This document shows positions 35,696 through 44,534 of a stretch of DNA of 64,000 bases, in pieces. Below the pieces are notes generated by a model. It was given only the letters and a program-made list of their open reading frames with translations. It did not search any database and was not told the DNA's origin. This DNA comes from Bradyrhizobium sp. B097. GTDB taxonomy: Bacteria > Pseudomonadota > Alphaproteobacteria > Rhizobiales > Xanthobacteraceae. Each line of letters starts with the position of its first letter. Position 1 is the first letter of the stretch. The stretch lies in contig NZ_CP152412.1 of the NCBI RefSeq assembly GCF_038957035.1, positions 7,746,501 to 7,810,500 on the forward strand, given 5' to 3'. The position numbers and the translations under genes are program-made.

Positions 35696-37012
35696 TCAAT
35701 TCAATCCTGGCCGGGGACCTCCTGTCGCCCAATCGAGAAGCTCAATCGTGTGCACCACAGGAACTGACGTACCGCCGGCAATCTGAACCATGCAACCAAT
35801 ATTGCCCGCAGCGATCATGTCCGGTTTGACAAGCGCAATATTGGCGACCTTGCGATCGCGCAATCTGCTCGCAATGTCGGGCTGGAGAATGTTGTAGGTC
35901 CCCGCCGAACCGCAACACAAATGGCTCTCGGGCACATCTTTCACCACGAATCCATTCTTGGAAAGCAATTCTTTCGGAAGTTGAGTGATTTTCTGTCCAT
36001 GCTGCAACGAACAAGCCGAGTGATAGGCGACGGTGACGTCGCCTTTCTGCGTTGAAGGCGCGAGCTCGAGGCCAGCGAGATACTCGGTGATATCCTTTGC
36101 CAGCGCCGAGATTCGCTCGGCTGCTTCCGCGAAGGTTTTGTCCTCGCGCAGCAGGTAGCCATAGTCCTTGACGACTGTCCCACAGCCCGAGGTCGTCACC
36201 AGAATGGCGTCAAGCCCGTTCTGGTCCGCTTCCCTTTGCCACACCGTGACGTTGGCCCGTGCGCGCGCCAGCGCGTCGGCGTCCTGTCCCATGTGATGGG
36301 TCAACGCGCCGCAGCATTGCTCGTCCTTGACCAGCACCACCTCGACGCCGTGCCGGGTCAGCACGTTGATCGCGGCCTGATTGATGCGTGGCGCCAGCAC
36401 CTGCTGGGCGCAGCCCTGCAGCAGCGCGACCCGCCCACGCCGACGGCCGGTCGCCGCAAACACGGTTCCCGCAGCTGGACCCGGCGGCGGCAGGCTGCGC
36501 GGCGCCAGCGCCAGCATGGCCTTGATCCGCCGCAGCAGGCCCGGGCTCGCCGCACCGACCGACGGCGTTGGCAGCAGCGCCGTGAACGGACGGACGAGCC
36601 CGGCCAGGATCATGCTGATCCGGAACAGGCCCGGCCGCGGCAGCACGAAGGCGAGCACCGATCGCAGCAGCCGCTCGGTCAGCGGCCGCGCGTAATCCCG
36701 CTCGATCCTGACCCGGGCCTGGTCGACGAGGTGCATGTAGTTCACGCCCGACGGACAGGTGGTCATGCAGGCGAGGCACGACAGGCAGCGGTCGATATGC
36801 TTGACCACGTCCGCCGTCGGCGGCTTGTCCTTCTCCAGCATCTCCTTGATCAGGTAGATGCGGCCGCGCGGGCTATCGAGTTCGTCGCCGAGCAGCACAT
36901 AGGTCGGACAGGTCGCGGTGCAGAAGCCGCAATGCACGCAGGCGCGCAGGATCTTGTCGGCTTCCTTGATGTCGGGATCGGCGAGCTGCGCCAGGGTAAA
37001 CTCGGTCTTCAT
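35696..37012 (-). CDS. glcF: Glycolate oxidase iron-sulfur subunit
   Basis: GlcF carries electrons from glycolate oxidase towards the respiratory chain. The 438-residue protein has two [4Fe-4S] motifs: Cys25-x2-Cys28-x2-Cys31-x3-Cys35 (CVHCGFCTATCP) and Cys76-x2-Cys79-x2-Cys82-x3-Cys86 (CLSCLACMTTCP), and the C-terminal CCG motifs in KDEQCCGALTHH and ESHLCCGSAGTYN. It starts at ATG 37012, overlapping glcE by four bases (ATGA), so the two are coupled. The catalytic subunit glcD is at 42295-43788, separated by unrelated genes. Confidence 0.94.
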   Translation of the reverse strand: MKTEFTLAQLADPDIKEADKILRACVHCGFCTATCPTYVLLGDELDSPRGRIYLIKEMLEKDKPPTADVVKHIDRCLSCLACMTTCPSGVNYMHLVDQARVRIERDYARPLTERLLRSVLAFVLPRPGLFRISMILAGLVRPFTALLPTPSVGAASPGLLRRIKAMLALAPRSLPPPGPAAGTVFAATGRRRGRVALLQGCAQQVLAPRINQAAINVLTRHGVEVVLVKDEQCCGALTHHMGQDADALARARANVTVWQREADQNGLDAILVTTSGCGTVVKDYGYLLREDKTFAEAAERISALAKDITEYLAGLELAPSTQKGDVTVAYHSACSLQHGQKITQLPKELLSKNGFVVKDVPESHLCCGSAGTYNILQPDIASRLRDRKVANIALVKPDMIAAGNIGCMVQIAGGTSVPVVHTIELLDWATGGPRPGLN

Positions 37013-38247
37013 GCCCCCCCGCCTCGCATCGTCCGGCCGCGGTTGAGGACCGATCTCGGATCGAAACTCGCCCGGACCCGTTCGCCGAGTGCGGCAAGCC
37101 CGGCCGGCTGCGGCTGGAACACATCGACCGCGCGGCGCACATCCTCGGTGGCACGGATCAGGGTGGCGTGCCCGCCGACCGCCTCGACCTGGCCGCGGAC
37201 CAGCGCGGCCTGCGCGTCGGCGCCCGGCGGCACCGCGGCCCAGATCAGTCCGCCGCCCCAATCGTAGATCACATCGCCGCCGGTGGCGCGCGACAGCGCC
37301 TGACCCAGCGCGCCGCCCGAAGCCGGCGGGCAAACGATGCGCCACACCGGCCAGGCCCCGAGCGCGCCGTTCACCGCGAACGGCACCACGTCGCGCAGCG
37401 CGCTCCAGATCAAGGCCGAGGCGTCGTCAGCCAGGCTGTCGACCGTTCCATAGGATGAGAGTGTCTGGCTGATCGAGGCCGCCCGGTGCACCGCCGACGC
37501 CGAAATGCCCTCAAGCCGCACCAGCGTGACCGGCTGACCGGAGACTGCGAGGCCGGCGAGCGCGCCGGTCCCCGACCGCAGCGCCGAACCCGGCAAATGC
37601 GCCGCACCCGACACGTCGAAGGGCGAACCCAGCGCCGCCGTCATCGCCTTGTTGGCGGCGACGTCGTCGAGCCCGCGCAGCACCAGCGTCCGCTCGGCTT
37701 CCGGCTTCGGCATCACCTTGAGCGTCACTTCGGTCATGACCGCGAGCGTGCCCCAGGAACCGGTGAGCAGCTTGCAGAGATCGTAGCCGGTGACGTTCTT
37801 CACCACCCGCCCGCCGGTCTTGAAACTGTCGCCGAACCCGGACACCGCGTGCGCCCCGAGCAGATGATCCCGGGTGCCGCCGGCCTTGATACGGCGCGGA
37901 CCGGCAAGGCCGGCGCCGATCATGCCGCCGATCGTGCCGGCTCCTGCGCTGCCGAGCAGCACGGACATGTCCATCGGCTCGAAGGCGAATTGCTGGTTCT
38001 TGGCGTCGATCAGCGATTGCACGTCAGCGAGCGGCGCGCCGGCCTGCACGGTGATGATCAGCTCGTTCGGCTCATAGGAGCTGACCGCGTTCAGCACCGA
38101 GACGTCGAGCACCGCATTGGTCGCCATCGGATGACCGATGGCGCGTTTCGATCCGTGACCAATGACCTCAAGCGGCTGCTCGCTGGCGACAGCAGCGCGC
38201 ACCACCTCTTCGACGTCCTGGACGTCTCTGACTTTCAGCGTTTCCAC
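37009..38247 (-). CDS. glcE: Glycolate oxidase FAD-binding subunit
   Basis: GlcE is the second FAD subunit of glycolate oxidase. The 412-residue protein has the PCMH-type FAD domain: EVIGHGSKRAIGHPM, NELIITVQAGAPLADVQSLI, LLGSAGAGTIGGMIGAGLAG and RRIKAGGTRDHLLGAHAVSG, followed by the KNVTGYDLCKLLTGSWGTL motif and a C-terminal VLNRGRTMRGGGA. It is read before glcF with a four-base overlap. The promoter is upstream of 38247, beyond which a 294-bp non-coding region separates it from the monooxygenase. Confidence 0.92.
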   Translation of the reverse strand: METLKVRDVQDVEEVVRAAVASEQPLEVIGHGSKRAIGHPMATNAVLDVSVLNAVSSYEPNELIITVQAGAPLADVQSLIDAKNQQFAFEPMDMSVLLGSAGAGTIGGMIGAGLAGPRRIKAGGTRDHLLGAHAVSGFGDSFKTGGRVVKNVTGYDLCKLLTGSWGTLAVMTEVTLKVMPKPEAERTLVLRGLDDVAANKAMTAALGSPFDVSGAAHLPGSALRSGTGALAGLAVSGQPVTLVRLEGISASAVHRAASISQTLSSYGTVDSLADDASALIWSALRDVVPFAVNGALGAWPVWRIVCPPASGGALGQALSRATGGDVIYDWGGGLIWAAVPPGADAQAALVRGQVEAVGGHATLIRATEDVRRAVDVFQPQPAGLAALGERVRASFDPRSVLNRGRTMRGGGA

Positions 38248-38541
38248 CCGCTAGGCGGTAACGAAATTTAGCGCCGAAATCAAATGCGACGAACCCCATC
38301 GTCGCAACGCCGGCGGACTGGCCCGGGAGCGGGGCTTGCCGCGGTCGGGCCACCCTGCTCGAGGTTTTGGCCACATCCCGCGTCCTGCGCAGGCGGAGAC
38401 GCAACACTTCGACCGATGCCGAACCATTTTCACGACATCGACATTTCGACCGTCGCCTAACCGAGTGCGCAGCACGATCCCCTATCTCTCGTGGGCGGTT
38501 CGGCCGGCACGACGGTTGGCGCAAATCATCTGGAGGCGATC

Positions 38542-39027
38542 ATGAAGCGTTCGGAACTCACGACCACAACGATGATGCTCACCCGACGATCGGCCATCGG
38601 CTCGTTCGCCGCGATCATGACGATCGCCGGCGTCTCGCCCTGGGCCGGATCGCAAGCTCGATCGGAGCAAAGCAACGGAGGAATGCAGATGAAGCACTAT
38701 GCGATGAGCACGAGAACCATCAGCGATGCGATCAACACATCAGGCCTGCTGGTCGTGGCGCAATGGGAAGCCAAGGAAGGCCAGGCCGACAAGGTCGCGG
38801 CAATCCTCGACGGCTTCCTGCCCGAGGCGCAGAAGGACCCCGGCACCAAGCTGTTCCTGATCGGCCGCGGCAAGGACAATCCGGCGCAATTCCTGTTCTA
38901 CGAATTGTTCCAGGACGAAGCGGCGTTCAAGGCGCATGCGGAGAGCGCCTACTTCAAGACCTACATCGCGGAACAAGCGCTGCCTCTGCTCGCCAAGCGC
39001 GAACGGACGCAATACGTGCTGCTTTAA
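38542..39027 (+). CDS. Tat-exported antibiotic biosynthesis monooxygenase-family protein
   Basis: A 161-residue protein. Residues 1-40 look like a Tat signal: the twin arginines in LTRRSAIGSF at 15-16, then a hydrophobic run (AAIMTIAGVSPWAGSQA). The remaining domain is a second ABM monooxygenase (LLVVAQWEAKEGQADKVAAI, FLPEAQKDPGTKLFLIGRG, FLFYELFQDEAAFKAHAESA, FKTYIAEQALPLLAKRE). The start at 38542 is supported by TGGAGG. A Tat-exported ABM protein is unusual, since most members are cytoplasmic. It converges on the first acyltransferase across 52 bp. Confidence 0.82.
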   Translation: MKRSELTTTTMMLTRRSAIGSFAAIMTIAGVSPWAGSQARSEQSNGGMQMKHYAMSTRTISDAINTSGLLVVAQWEAKEGQADKVAAILDGFLPEAQKDPGTKLFLIGRGKDNPAQFLFYELFQDEAAFKAHAESAYFKTYIAEQALPLLAKRERTQYVLL

Positions 39028-39079
39028 GACGGTGCCGCGGGAGGGCTTGCGATGCAGGTCCTCCCCCTCCCGTGCAATA

Positions 39080-40234
39080 TCAGACCGACGCGCGGTTGCC
39101 GTCGAGCGTCGCACCCAACTCGATCCGCTCGGGCGATCTGCGCCAGAAGGCTGCGATCGAAATCCGGGAGAGCACCGCCGCCTCGATCTGTTCGACCTGC
39201 GCCCTGAGCCGAAGCGCATGCTTCTCGACCAGATGCCAGGACACGAACGCGACGCCGAAGGCAATCGGCAGGCTGATCAGGATGTTCAGATACCAATGCT
39301 GAACCGGGGGGCCCAACGCCGCAACGCACTGCTGGACGACGACCCCGTAGAGGTACATCCCGTACGAGTAGTCGCCAGATGACACGATCCAGCTCCGCCG
39401 CGGGTTCATGAGCCCCAGATAGCACGCGACATACGCGGCGGGTCCAACAACAAACGCATCGGTGTATCCGGTGGCCATCCCGGCCGCGCAAAGCGTCAGC
39501 GCGAGCAGGAACGTGGTGCGGTTGAACGGGACCTTGTCGCGCCAAAGGTAGAAGCCGACACCTGCAAGGAAGCAGAACACGAGCAGCGGCGGACGAAGGT
39601 GAAGATAGTGCAGGTCCGAATGGTAGATATCGTGGCAGGCGTAACCGATCTGGGCGAACACCAGAAACGCCAAATACAGCACCCTGTTGAAGCAGATTGT
39701 GGTCACGGCGAGCAGCGCCAGGATGACGTAGCACCACAGCTCATATGGGACCGTCCAAAGCTGCGCATTCACCGCAAACGGTACCGGATTGTGCAGAAAC
39801 ACGCCGGGGAGCTCATAGTGGATGTCGCCGACGATATTGTGAAAATAGGCATAGAATTTCGGGTCTGCGAAATACTGCGCAAGGGGAAGCGCAGTGAAGA
39901 TCGGGCCGATGATGATGGCCGAGAGTGTCGTCTCGACCGCAAGCGCAGGCACAATGCGAAGCACGCGCAGGCCGAGAAATGAAATCAGGCTCTTGCACCT
40001 CAGCAAGCTCGCCGTCACCAGAAACCCGCTCAAGGCGAAGAACAGCGCAAGGACCATTGCGCACCCGATGCGGATATGGCCCAGGACCTCCATCGCCCGG
40101 TCGATGCCAAAGACGACGTTCGCGCTGTGCAGGCAGATGATGGTGACCGCCAGCGCGATCCTCAGATAGTCGAAGCCTGCGGGCCGATAGCGCGAAAGAG
40201 CCAACTGATCGGCCAGGCTAAACTTAGGTTGCAT
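39080..40234 (-). CDS. Acyltransferase-3 family membrane protein, copy 1
   Basis: A 384-residue polytopic acyltransferase of the OafA/NodX class that O-acylates cell-surface sugars. About ten hydrophobic helices are present; the first carries IICLHSANVVFGID with the conserved histidine, then FFALSGFLVTASLL. The loop LWTVPYELWCYVILALL and GDYSYGMYLYGVVVQQ are typical, and HLVEKHALRLR ends the domain. The start ATG 40234 is marked by GGAAGCACA and corresponds to that of the tandem copy. No SGNH domain is attached. It is 130 bp from its near-identical neighbour at 40364-41536. Confidence 0.88.
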   Translation of the reverse strand: MQPKFSLADQLALSRYRPAGFDYLRIALAVTIICLHSANVVFGIDRAMEVLGHIRIGCAMVLALFFALSGFLVTASLLRCKSLISFLGLRVLRIVPALAVETTLSAIIIGPIFTALPLAQYFADPKFYAYFHNIVGDIHYELPGVFLHNPVPFAVNAQLWTVPYELWCYVILALLAVTTICFNRVLYLAFLVFAQIGYACHDIYHSDLHYLHLRPPLLVFCFLAGVGFYLWRDKVPFNRTTFLLALTLCAAGMATGYTDAFVVGPAAYVACYLGLMNPRRSWIVSSGDYSYGMYLYGVVVQQCVAALGPPVQHWYLNILISLPIAFGVAFVSWHLVEKHALRLRAQVEQIEAAVLSRISIAAFWRRSPERIELGATLDGNRASV

Positions 40235-40363
40235 TGTGCTTCCGAGACAACGATTTTGTCGAAAACTATCCAGCAACAAACTAACAAGATATGAACGCAT
40301 AACGTGCATATCAAAACGAACGCAATCCAGGTGACGCGCCACCGAATTCGCAGCAAGTAATGG

Positions 40364-41536
40364 TTATCGTCCGGAAAGGACGATCGGTCGAACTGGATTG
40401 ATCGGCGCCGGCTGGACGACAGCCTCTCGTTCGGCCTGCTTGGGCGATTTGCGCCAGAAGCCGACGATCGAAATCCGCGACAACACCGCGGCCTCGAACG
40501 TCTCGACATGGCAGCGGAGCCGCAGCGCATGTTTCTCGACGAGATGCCAGGACGCGACGGCGACGCCGAAGGCGAGCGGCAGGCTGATCAGGATATTCAG
40601 GTACCAGTGCTGAACCGGCGGGCCGAACGCGGCAACGCACTGCTGGATGACGAACCCATAGAGATACAGCCCGTAGGAGTAATCGCCTGACGACACGATC
40701 CAGCTCCGCCGTGGATTCATCAGGCCGAGATAGCACGCGACATAGGCCGCCGGCACCGGCGCCAGCGCGTCGCCGCGTCCCGTGGCCATGCCGGCGGCGC
40801 ACAGCAACAGCGCGACCAGGCACGCCGTGCGATTGAACGGCACCTTGTCGCGCCACAGGTAGAAGCCGACACCGGCAAGGAAGCAGAACACCAGAAGATG
40901 CGGGCGCAGCTGGATCGGCGCCTCCTCCCAGCGGTAGATGTCGTAGCTCACCAGCCCGACCTGAACGATCGCCAGGAACACGAGGTAGGCCACCCTGTTG
41001 AAGCAAATCGTGGTCACCGCGAGCAGCGCCAGGATGACGTAGCACCACAATTCATACGGCACCGTCCAGAGCTGGGCATTCACCACGTCCGGCAGCGGAT
41101 TGCGCAGGAAGACACCCGGCAGCTCGTAATGGATGTCGCCGACGATGTTGAGAAAATAAGTGTGGAATTTCGGGTCGGCGACGTACTGCGCCAATGGCAG
41201 TTCGGTGAACACCGAGCCGATGATGACCGCCGACAGCGTCGTCTCGACCGCGAGAGCGGGCCCGATCCGAAGCACGCGCAGGCCGAGGAAGGAAATCAGG
41301 CTCTTGCACCGCTGCAGGCTCGCCGTCACCAGGAAGCCGCTCAACGCAAAGAACAGCGCGAGGATCATCGCGATGCCGATGCGGAACGAGCTCAATATTT
41401 CCAGCGCCCGGCCGAGCCCGAGCGTCACGTTCAGGCTGTGCAGGCAGATGATCGATACCGCCAGCGCAATCCGCATATAGTCGAAACCTGCGGGCCGATT
41501 GCGCGAAAGCGCCAGCTGATCAGCCAGGCTGGGCAT
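40364..41536 (-). CDS. Acyltransferase-3 family membrane protein, copy 2
   Basis: A 390-residue paralogue, collinear with copy 1 over the whole length: IICLHSLNVTLGLG, FFALSGFLVTASLQRCKSL, LWTVPYELWCYVILALLAV, GDYSYGLYLYGFVIQQ and HWYLNILISLPLAFGVAVAS. The start at 41536 (MPSLADQLALS) is chosen because the upstream DNA aligns with that of copy 1; ATG 41560 is possible. The two copies probably arose by tandem duplication and may now prefer different acceptors or acyl groups, which is inference. Neither copy has a nearby polysaccharide gene cluster. Confidence 0.88.
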   Translation of the reverse strand: MPSLADQLALSRNRPAGFDYMRIALAVSIICLHSLNVTLGLGRALEILSSFRIGIAMILALFFALSGFLVTASLQRCKSLISFLGLRVLRIGPALAVETTLSAVIIGSVFTELPLAQYVADPKFHTYFLNIVGDIHYELPGVFLRNPLPDVVNAQLWTVPYELWCYVILALLAVTTICFNRVAYLVFLAIVQVGLVSYDIYRWEEAPIQLRPHLLVFCFLAGVGFYLWRDKVPFNRTACLVALLLCAAGMATGRGDALAPVPAAYVACYLGLMNPRRSWIVSSGDYSYGLYLYGFVIQQCVAAFGPPVQHWYLNILISLPLAFGVAVASWHLVEKHALRLRCHVETFEAAVLSRISIVGFWRKSPKQAEREAVVQPAPINPVRPIVLSGR

Positions 41537-41884
41537 CGATGTGGTCCCGAAGACATGCATCTTGGGAAAATACCGAGGAACAGTTGAAGGCCGTGTAAAC
41601 GGTGGGCCGCCGCAATTGCAGCACGTGCAACGGCAGCCCTTGCCACGGTCATCGCGGCAAGCATCGGTTAAGGTTATCGGTCGGCTAGCGCGATCCGTCG
41701 AAATGGATCGATCGGCGAAGCGCTCGCATATTCCAGTCCGCCTGGGGCCGACACCGATGCATGTTGGCCTTGGGGCCAATAGCCGGCGCGGCACCTGATG
41801 CCCCAAAAGGACTGGCCGGCGCTATCGGCATTCGGCGACCGGTGATTTCGATCGCGGCTCAACCGCCGCAGGAGAACCGCCACC
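41537..41884. promoter_or_regulatory. Divergent non-coding region
   Basis: The 348 bp between acyltransferase copy 2 and the secreted protein show nothing recognisable beyond assumed promoters. Confidence 0.4.
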
Positions 41885-42298
41885 ATGAACATCAAACCAA
41901 CGGCCATCGCGCTGCTCGCGATGATCGTGGCCCAGCAGGCGCGCGCCGCAATGCTCACCGACGCCGAGGCGACGTTCCTCGACCAGCTCGCCACCGCGGC
42001 CGCGGTGCTCGAACAGCGATGCATCGGCTATGAGGCCAGTGGTGCCGGCGGCGTTCAACTCGGCGCCAGGCTGCTCGGCAGCCCCGACGCCGCCATGGCC
42101 ATGATCGGCGCCTTTGACGCGGCCATCAAGGCCAACGACGGCAATGACTACGATCCGCGCAAATTCCGCCCCGAGGTGTCCGAAGCTGCCGGCAAGACCT
42201 TCAAGCGAGTCCGGGCGGAGTTGGTAGCTGACCCCAAACGGGCCTGCGCCGCATATGGCGATGCCAGCGCGGCGGGCGGCCTGGTGAGACGGTACTAA
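41885..42298 (+). CDS. Secreted protein of unknown function
   Basis: A 137-residue protein with a signal peptide (MNIKPTAIALLAMIVAQQAR, then AA). The mature part is helical (TDAEATFLDQLATAAAVLEQ, VSEAAGKTFKRVRAELVADP) with two cysteines (EQRCIGYE and KRACAAYG), probably one disulfide. The signal-peptide evidence and gene-like codon use support it as real; no family is recognised. Its stop codon overlaps the convergent glcD stop by four bases. Confidence 0.65.
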   Translation: MNIKPTAIALLAMIVAQQARAAMLTDAEATFLDQLATAAAVLEQRCIGYEASGAGGVQLGARLLGSPDAAMAMIGAFDAAIKANDGNDYDPRKFRPEVSEAAGKTFKRVRAELVADPKRACAAYGDASAAGGLVRRY

Positions 42299-43788
42299 AA
42301 CCGCGGGATGTCCGGGAAGGCCAGCTTGCCGGCGTGGACATGGACGCGGCCGAGCTCGGCGCAGCGGTGCAGGGTGGGAAACACCTTGCCGGGGTTGAGC
42401 AGGCCCTGGGCATCGAAGGCGCATTTCAGCCGCTGCTGCTGGTTGAGATCGATCTCGGTGAACATTTCCGGCATCAGGTCGCGCTTCTCGATGCCGACGC
42501 CATGCTCGCCGGTGAGCACGCCGCCCAGCTCGACGCAGCAACGCAGGATATCGGCGCCGAACGCTTCCGCCTTCTCGATCTCGCCCGGCTTGTTGGCATC
42601 GTAGAGGATCAACGGGTGCAGATTACCGTCGCCGGCGTGGAACACATTGGCGACGCCGAGGCCATATTTCTCCGAGAGCTCGCGGATCCGTGCCAGCGCC
42701 TTCGGCAACGCGCCACGGGGAATGGTGCCGTCCATGCAGAGATAGTCCGGCGAGATCCGCCCGACCGCGGGGAAGGCCGCCTTGCGGCCGGCCCAGAACA
42801 GGTTGCGTTCGGCCTCCGAGGTCGAGATCTGGCAGGAGGTCGAGCCGCAACCCTGCGCGATCGCCTCGACCCGCTTGATCAGCTCATCGACCTCGACCTG
42901 GGGACCGTCGAGCTCGATGATCAGGAGCGCCTCGACATCGAGCGGATAACCGGCATGAACGAAGGCTTCCGCGGCGTGGATCGCCGGCTTGTCCATCATC
43001 TCCATGCCGCCGGGGATGATGCCGGCGCCGATGATGGCGGCCACGCATTCGCCGGCCGCCTCGACCTCGGCGAAACCGACCATCAGCGCGCGGGCCGTCT
43101 CCGGCTTCTGCAAAATGCGCACCGTGATCTCGGTGATGACGCCGAGCAGCCCCTCCGAGCCGGTGATGATCCCCATCAGGTCGTAGCCGGCATTCTCCGC
43201 CGACTTGCCGCCGATGCGCAGGATCTCGCCACTCATCAGCACGATCTCGCAGCCGAGCACATTATTGGTGGTCATGCCGTATTTCAGGCAGTGCACGCCG
43301 CCGGAATTCTCCGCGACATTGCCGCCGATCGAGCAGGCGATCTGCGACGACGGATCGGGCGCATAGTAGAAGCCGGCATGGGCGACCGCCTGGCTGATCG
43401 CAAGGTTGGTGACGCCGGGCTCGGTGACGACGACGCGGTTGTCGAAGTCGATCTCGCGAATCCGCTTGAACTTGCCGAGCCCGAGCAAGACGCCGTCGGC
43501 GAGCGGCAGCGCGCCGCCGGACAGCGAGGTGCCGGAGCCGCGCGGCACCACCTTGATGCCCTGCTCCTGGCAATATTTGAGGACCTTTGCGACCTGCTCG
43601 GTGGTATCGGGCAACACCACGACCATCGGCGGCTGCCGGTAGGCGGTCAGGCCGTCGGATTCATAGGCCAGCATTTCGGCGGCGCTGTCGATCACGCCCT
43701 CGCCCGGGACGATAGCGCGCAAGGCGGCGGCGATTTCGGCGCGGCGGGCAAGGACGGCCTGATCAGCCGCCGGCATCATGATGGACAT
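42295..43788 (-). CDS. glcD: Glycolate oxidase subunit GlcD (FAD-linked)
   Basis: GlcD is the catalytic FAD subunit that oxidises glycolate (or D-lactate) to glyoxylate. The 497-residue protein has the PCMH FAD domain (VVPRGSGTSLSGGALPLADG, VVVTEPGVTNLAISQAVAHA, QIACSIGGNVAENSGGVHCL) and the FAD-linked oxidase C-terminal domain ending in GVLTGEHGVGIEKRDLMPEM, then FDAQGLLNPGKVFPT. ATG 43788 follows GAGGGAACAGCG. Homologues include D-lactate dehydrogenases, so glycolate specificity is inferred from the glcEF genes 4 kb away. It is divergent from the cytochrome c gene. Confidence 0.92.
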   Translation of the reverse strand: MSIMMPAADQAVLARRAEIAAALRAIVPGEGVIDSAAEMLAYESDGLTAYRQPPMVVVLPDTTEQVAKVLKYCQEQGIKVVPRGSGTSLSGGALPLADGVLLGLGKFKRIREIDFDNRVVVTEPGVTNLAISQAVAHAGFYYAPDPSSQIACSIGGNVAENSGGVHCLKYGMTTNNVLGCEIVLMSGEILRIGGKSAENAGYDLMGIITGSEGLLGVITEITVRILQKPETARALMVGFAEVEAAGECVAAIIGAGIIPGGMEMMDKPAIHAAEAFVHAGYPLDVEALLIIELDGPQVEVDELIKRVEAIAQGCGSTSCQISTSEAERNLFWAGRKAAFPAVGRISPDYLCMDGTIPRGALPKALARIRELSEKYGLGVANVFHAGDGNLHPLILYDANKPGEIEKAEAFGADILRCCVELGGVLTGEHGVGIEKRDLMPEMFTEIDLNQQQRLKCAFDAQGLLNPGKVFPTLHRCAELGRVHVHAGKLAFPDIPRF

Positions 43789-44024
43789 CGCTGTTCCCTC
43801 GGAGCGCTCTGCGCGCTTTGCGGATTTGTTACGACAAATCAATCAGGTCTGCACCTGTTTCAGTCACCCGGCCGAAGGTCGGATTGCCCCGCCCCGCAAT
43901 GCCGAGTTCTCTCTCGGACAAGCGGACGGCCATGAAACCTGTCAAAGTTTCGTGGCTTGTCCTGTCCAAGCCCGACATGCCACAAACCAAACGCTACCCC
44001 CCGGGACGAAACGAAGAGAACCCC

Positions 44025-44417
44025 ATGAACCTAAAGACCTTGAGCGCGCTGGCGGTCGTCACATCGCTGGCCACCGCATCCTCCGCGCTGGCGCAGGATG
44101 CCGCCGCCGGCAAGACCTCGTTCAACAAATGCCTCGCCTGCCACGCGATCGGCGAAGGCGCCAAGAACAAGGTCGGCCCCGAGCTCAACGGCCTCGACGG
44201 CCGCCACTCCGGCACCGCGCCGGACTACAATTATTCCGATGCCAACAAGAATTCCGGCATCACCTGGAACAAGGATCAGTTCCTCGACTACATCAAGGAT
44301 CCGAAGGCCAAGATCCCCGGCACCAAGATGGCCTTCGCCGGCATCAAGAACGAGACCGAGGCCAACAATCTGTGGGCCTACGTGTCGTCGTTCGACAAGG
44401 ACGGCAAGCAGAAGTAA
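44025..44417 (+). CDS. Class I cytochrome c
   Basis: A 130-residue soluble periplasmic cytochrome c. The signal peptide ends at Ala23 (ALAVVTSLATASSALA-Q). Heme attachment is Cys36-x-x-Cys39-His40 (KCLACH) and the sixth ligand is Met102 in GTKMAFAG. The regions GPELNGLDGRHSG and NYSDANKNSGITWNKDQFLD are typical of alphaproteobacterial cytochrome c2/c550. The divergence from glcD suggests, but does not prove, a partner role in the electron transfer of glycolate oxidation. A strong terminator follows. Confidence 0.9.
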   Translation: MNLKTLSALAVVTSLATASSALAQDAAAGKTSFNKCLACHAIGEGAKNKVGPELNGLDGRHSGTAPDYNYSDANKNSGITWNKDQFLDYIKDPKAKIPGTKMAFAGIKNETEANNLWAYVSSFDKDGKQK

Positions 44418-44468
44418 TCGGCGGTATCGGACGTCGTCCGCCCTGCGCCAAATGCCAGGGCGCACGTT

Positions 44469-44512
44469 AGAAGGGGATGGCTTTCCTCGAATAGCCATCC
44501 CCTTCTAGCTTT
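44469..44512. terminator. Bidirectional terminator between cytochrome c and poxB
   Basis: AGAAGGGGATGGCTTTCCTC and GCCATCCCCTTCT form a 13-bp stem; followed by AGCTTTC on the plus side. Confidence 0.8.
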
Positions 44513-44534
44513 CTGATTTGCACTGCCGCCGCAA

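Noticed and set aside
42334..43935. 533-codon plus-strand frame opposite glcD
   Set aside because: Antisense frame kept open by high GC; glcD has complete motifs.
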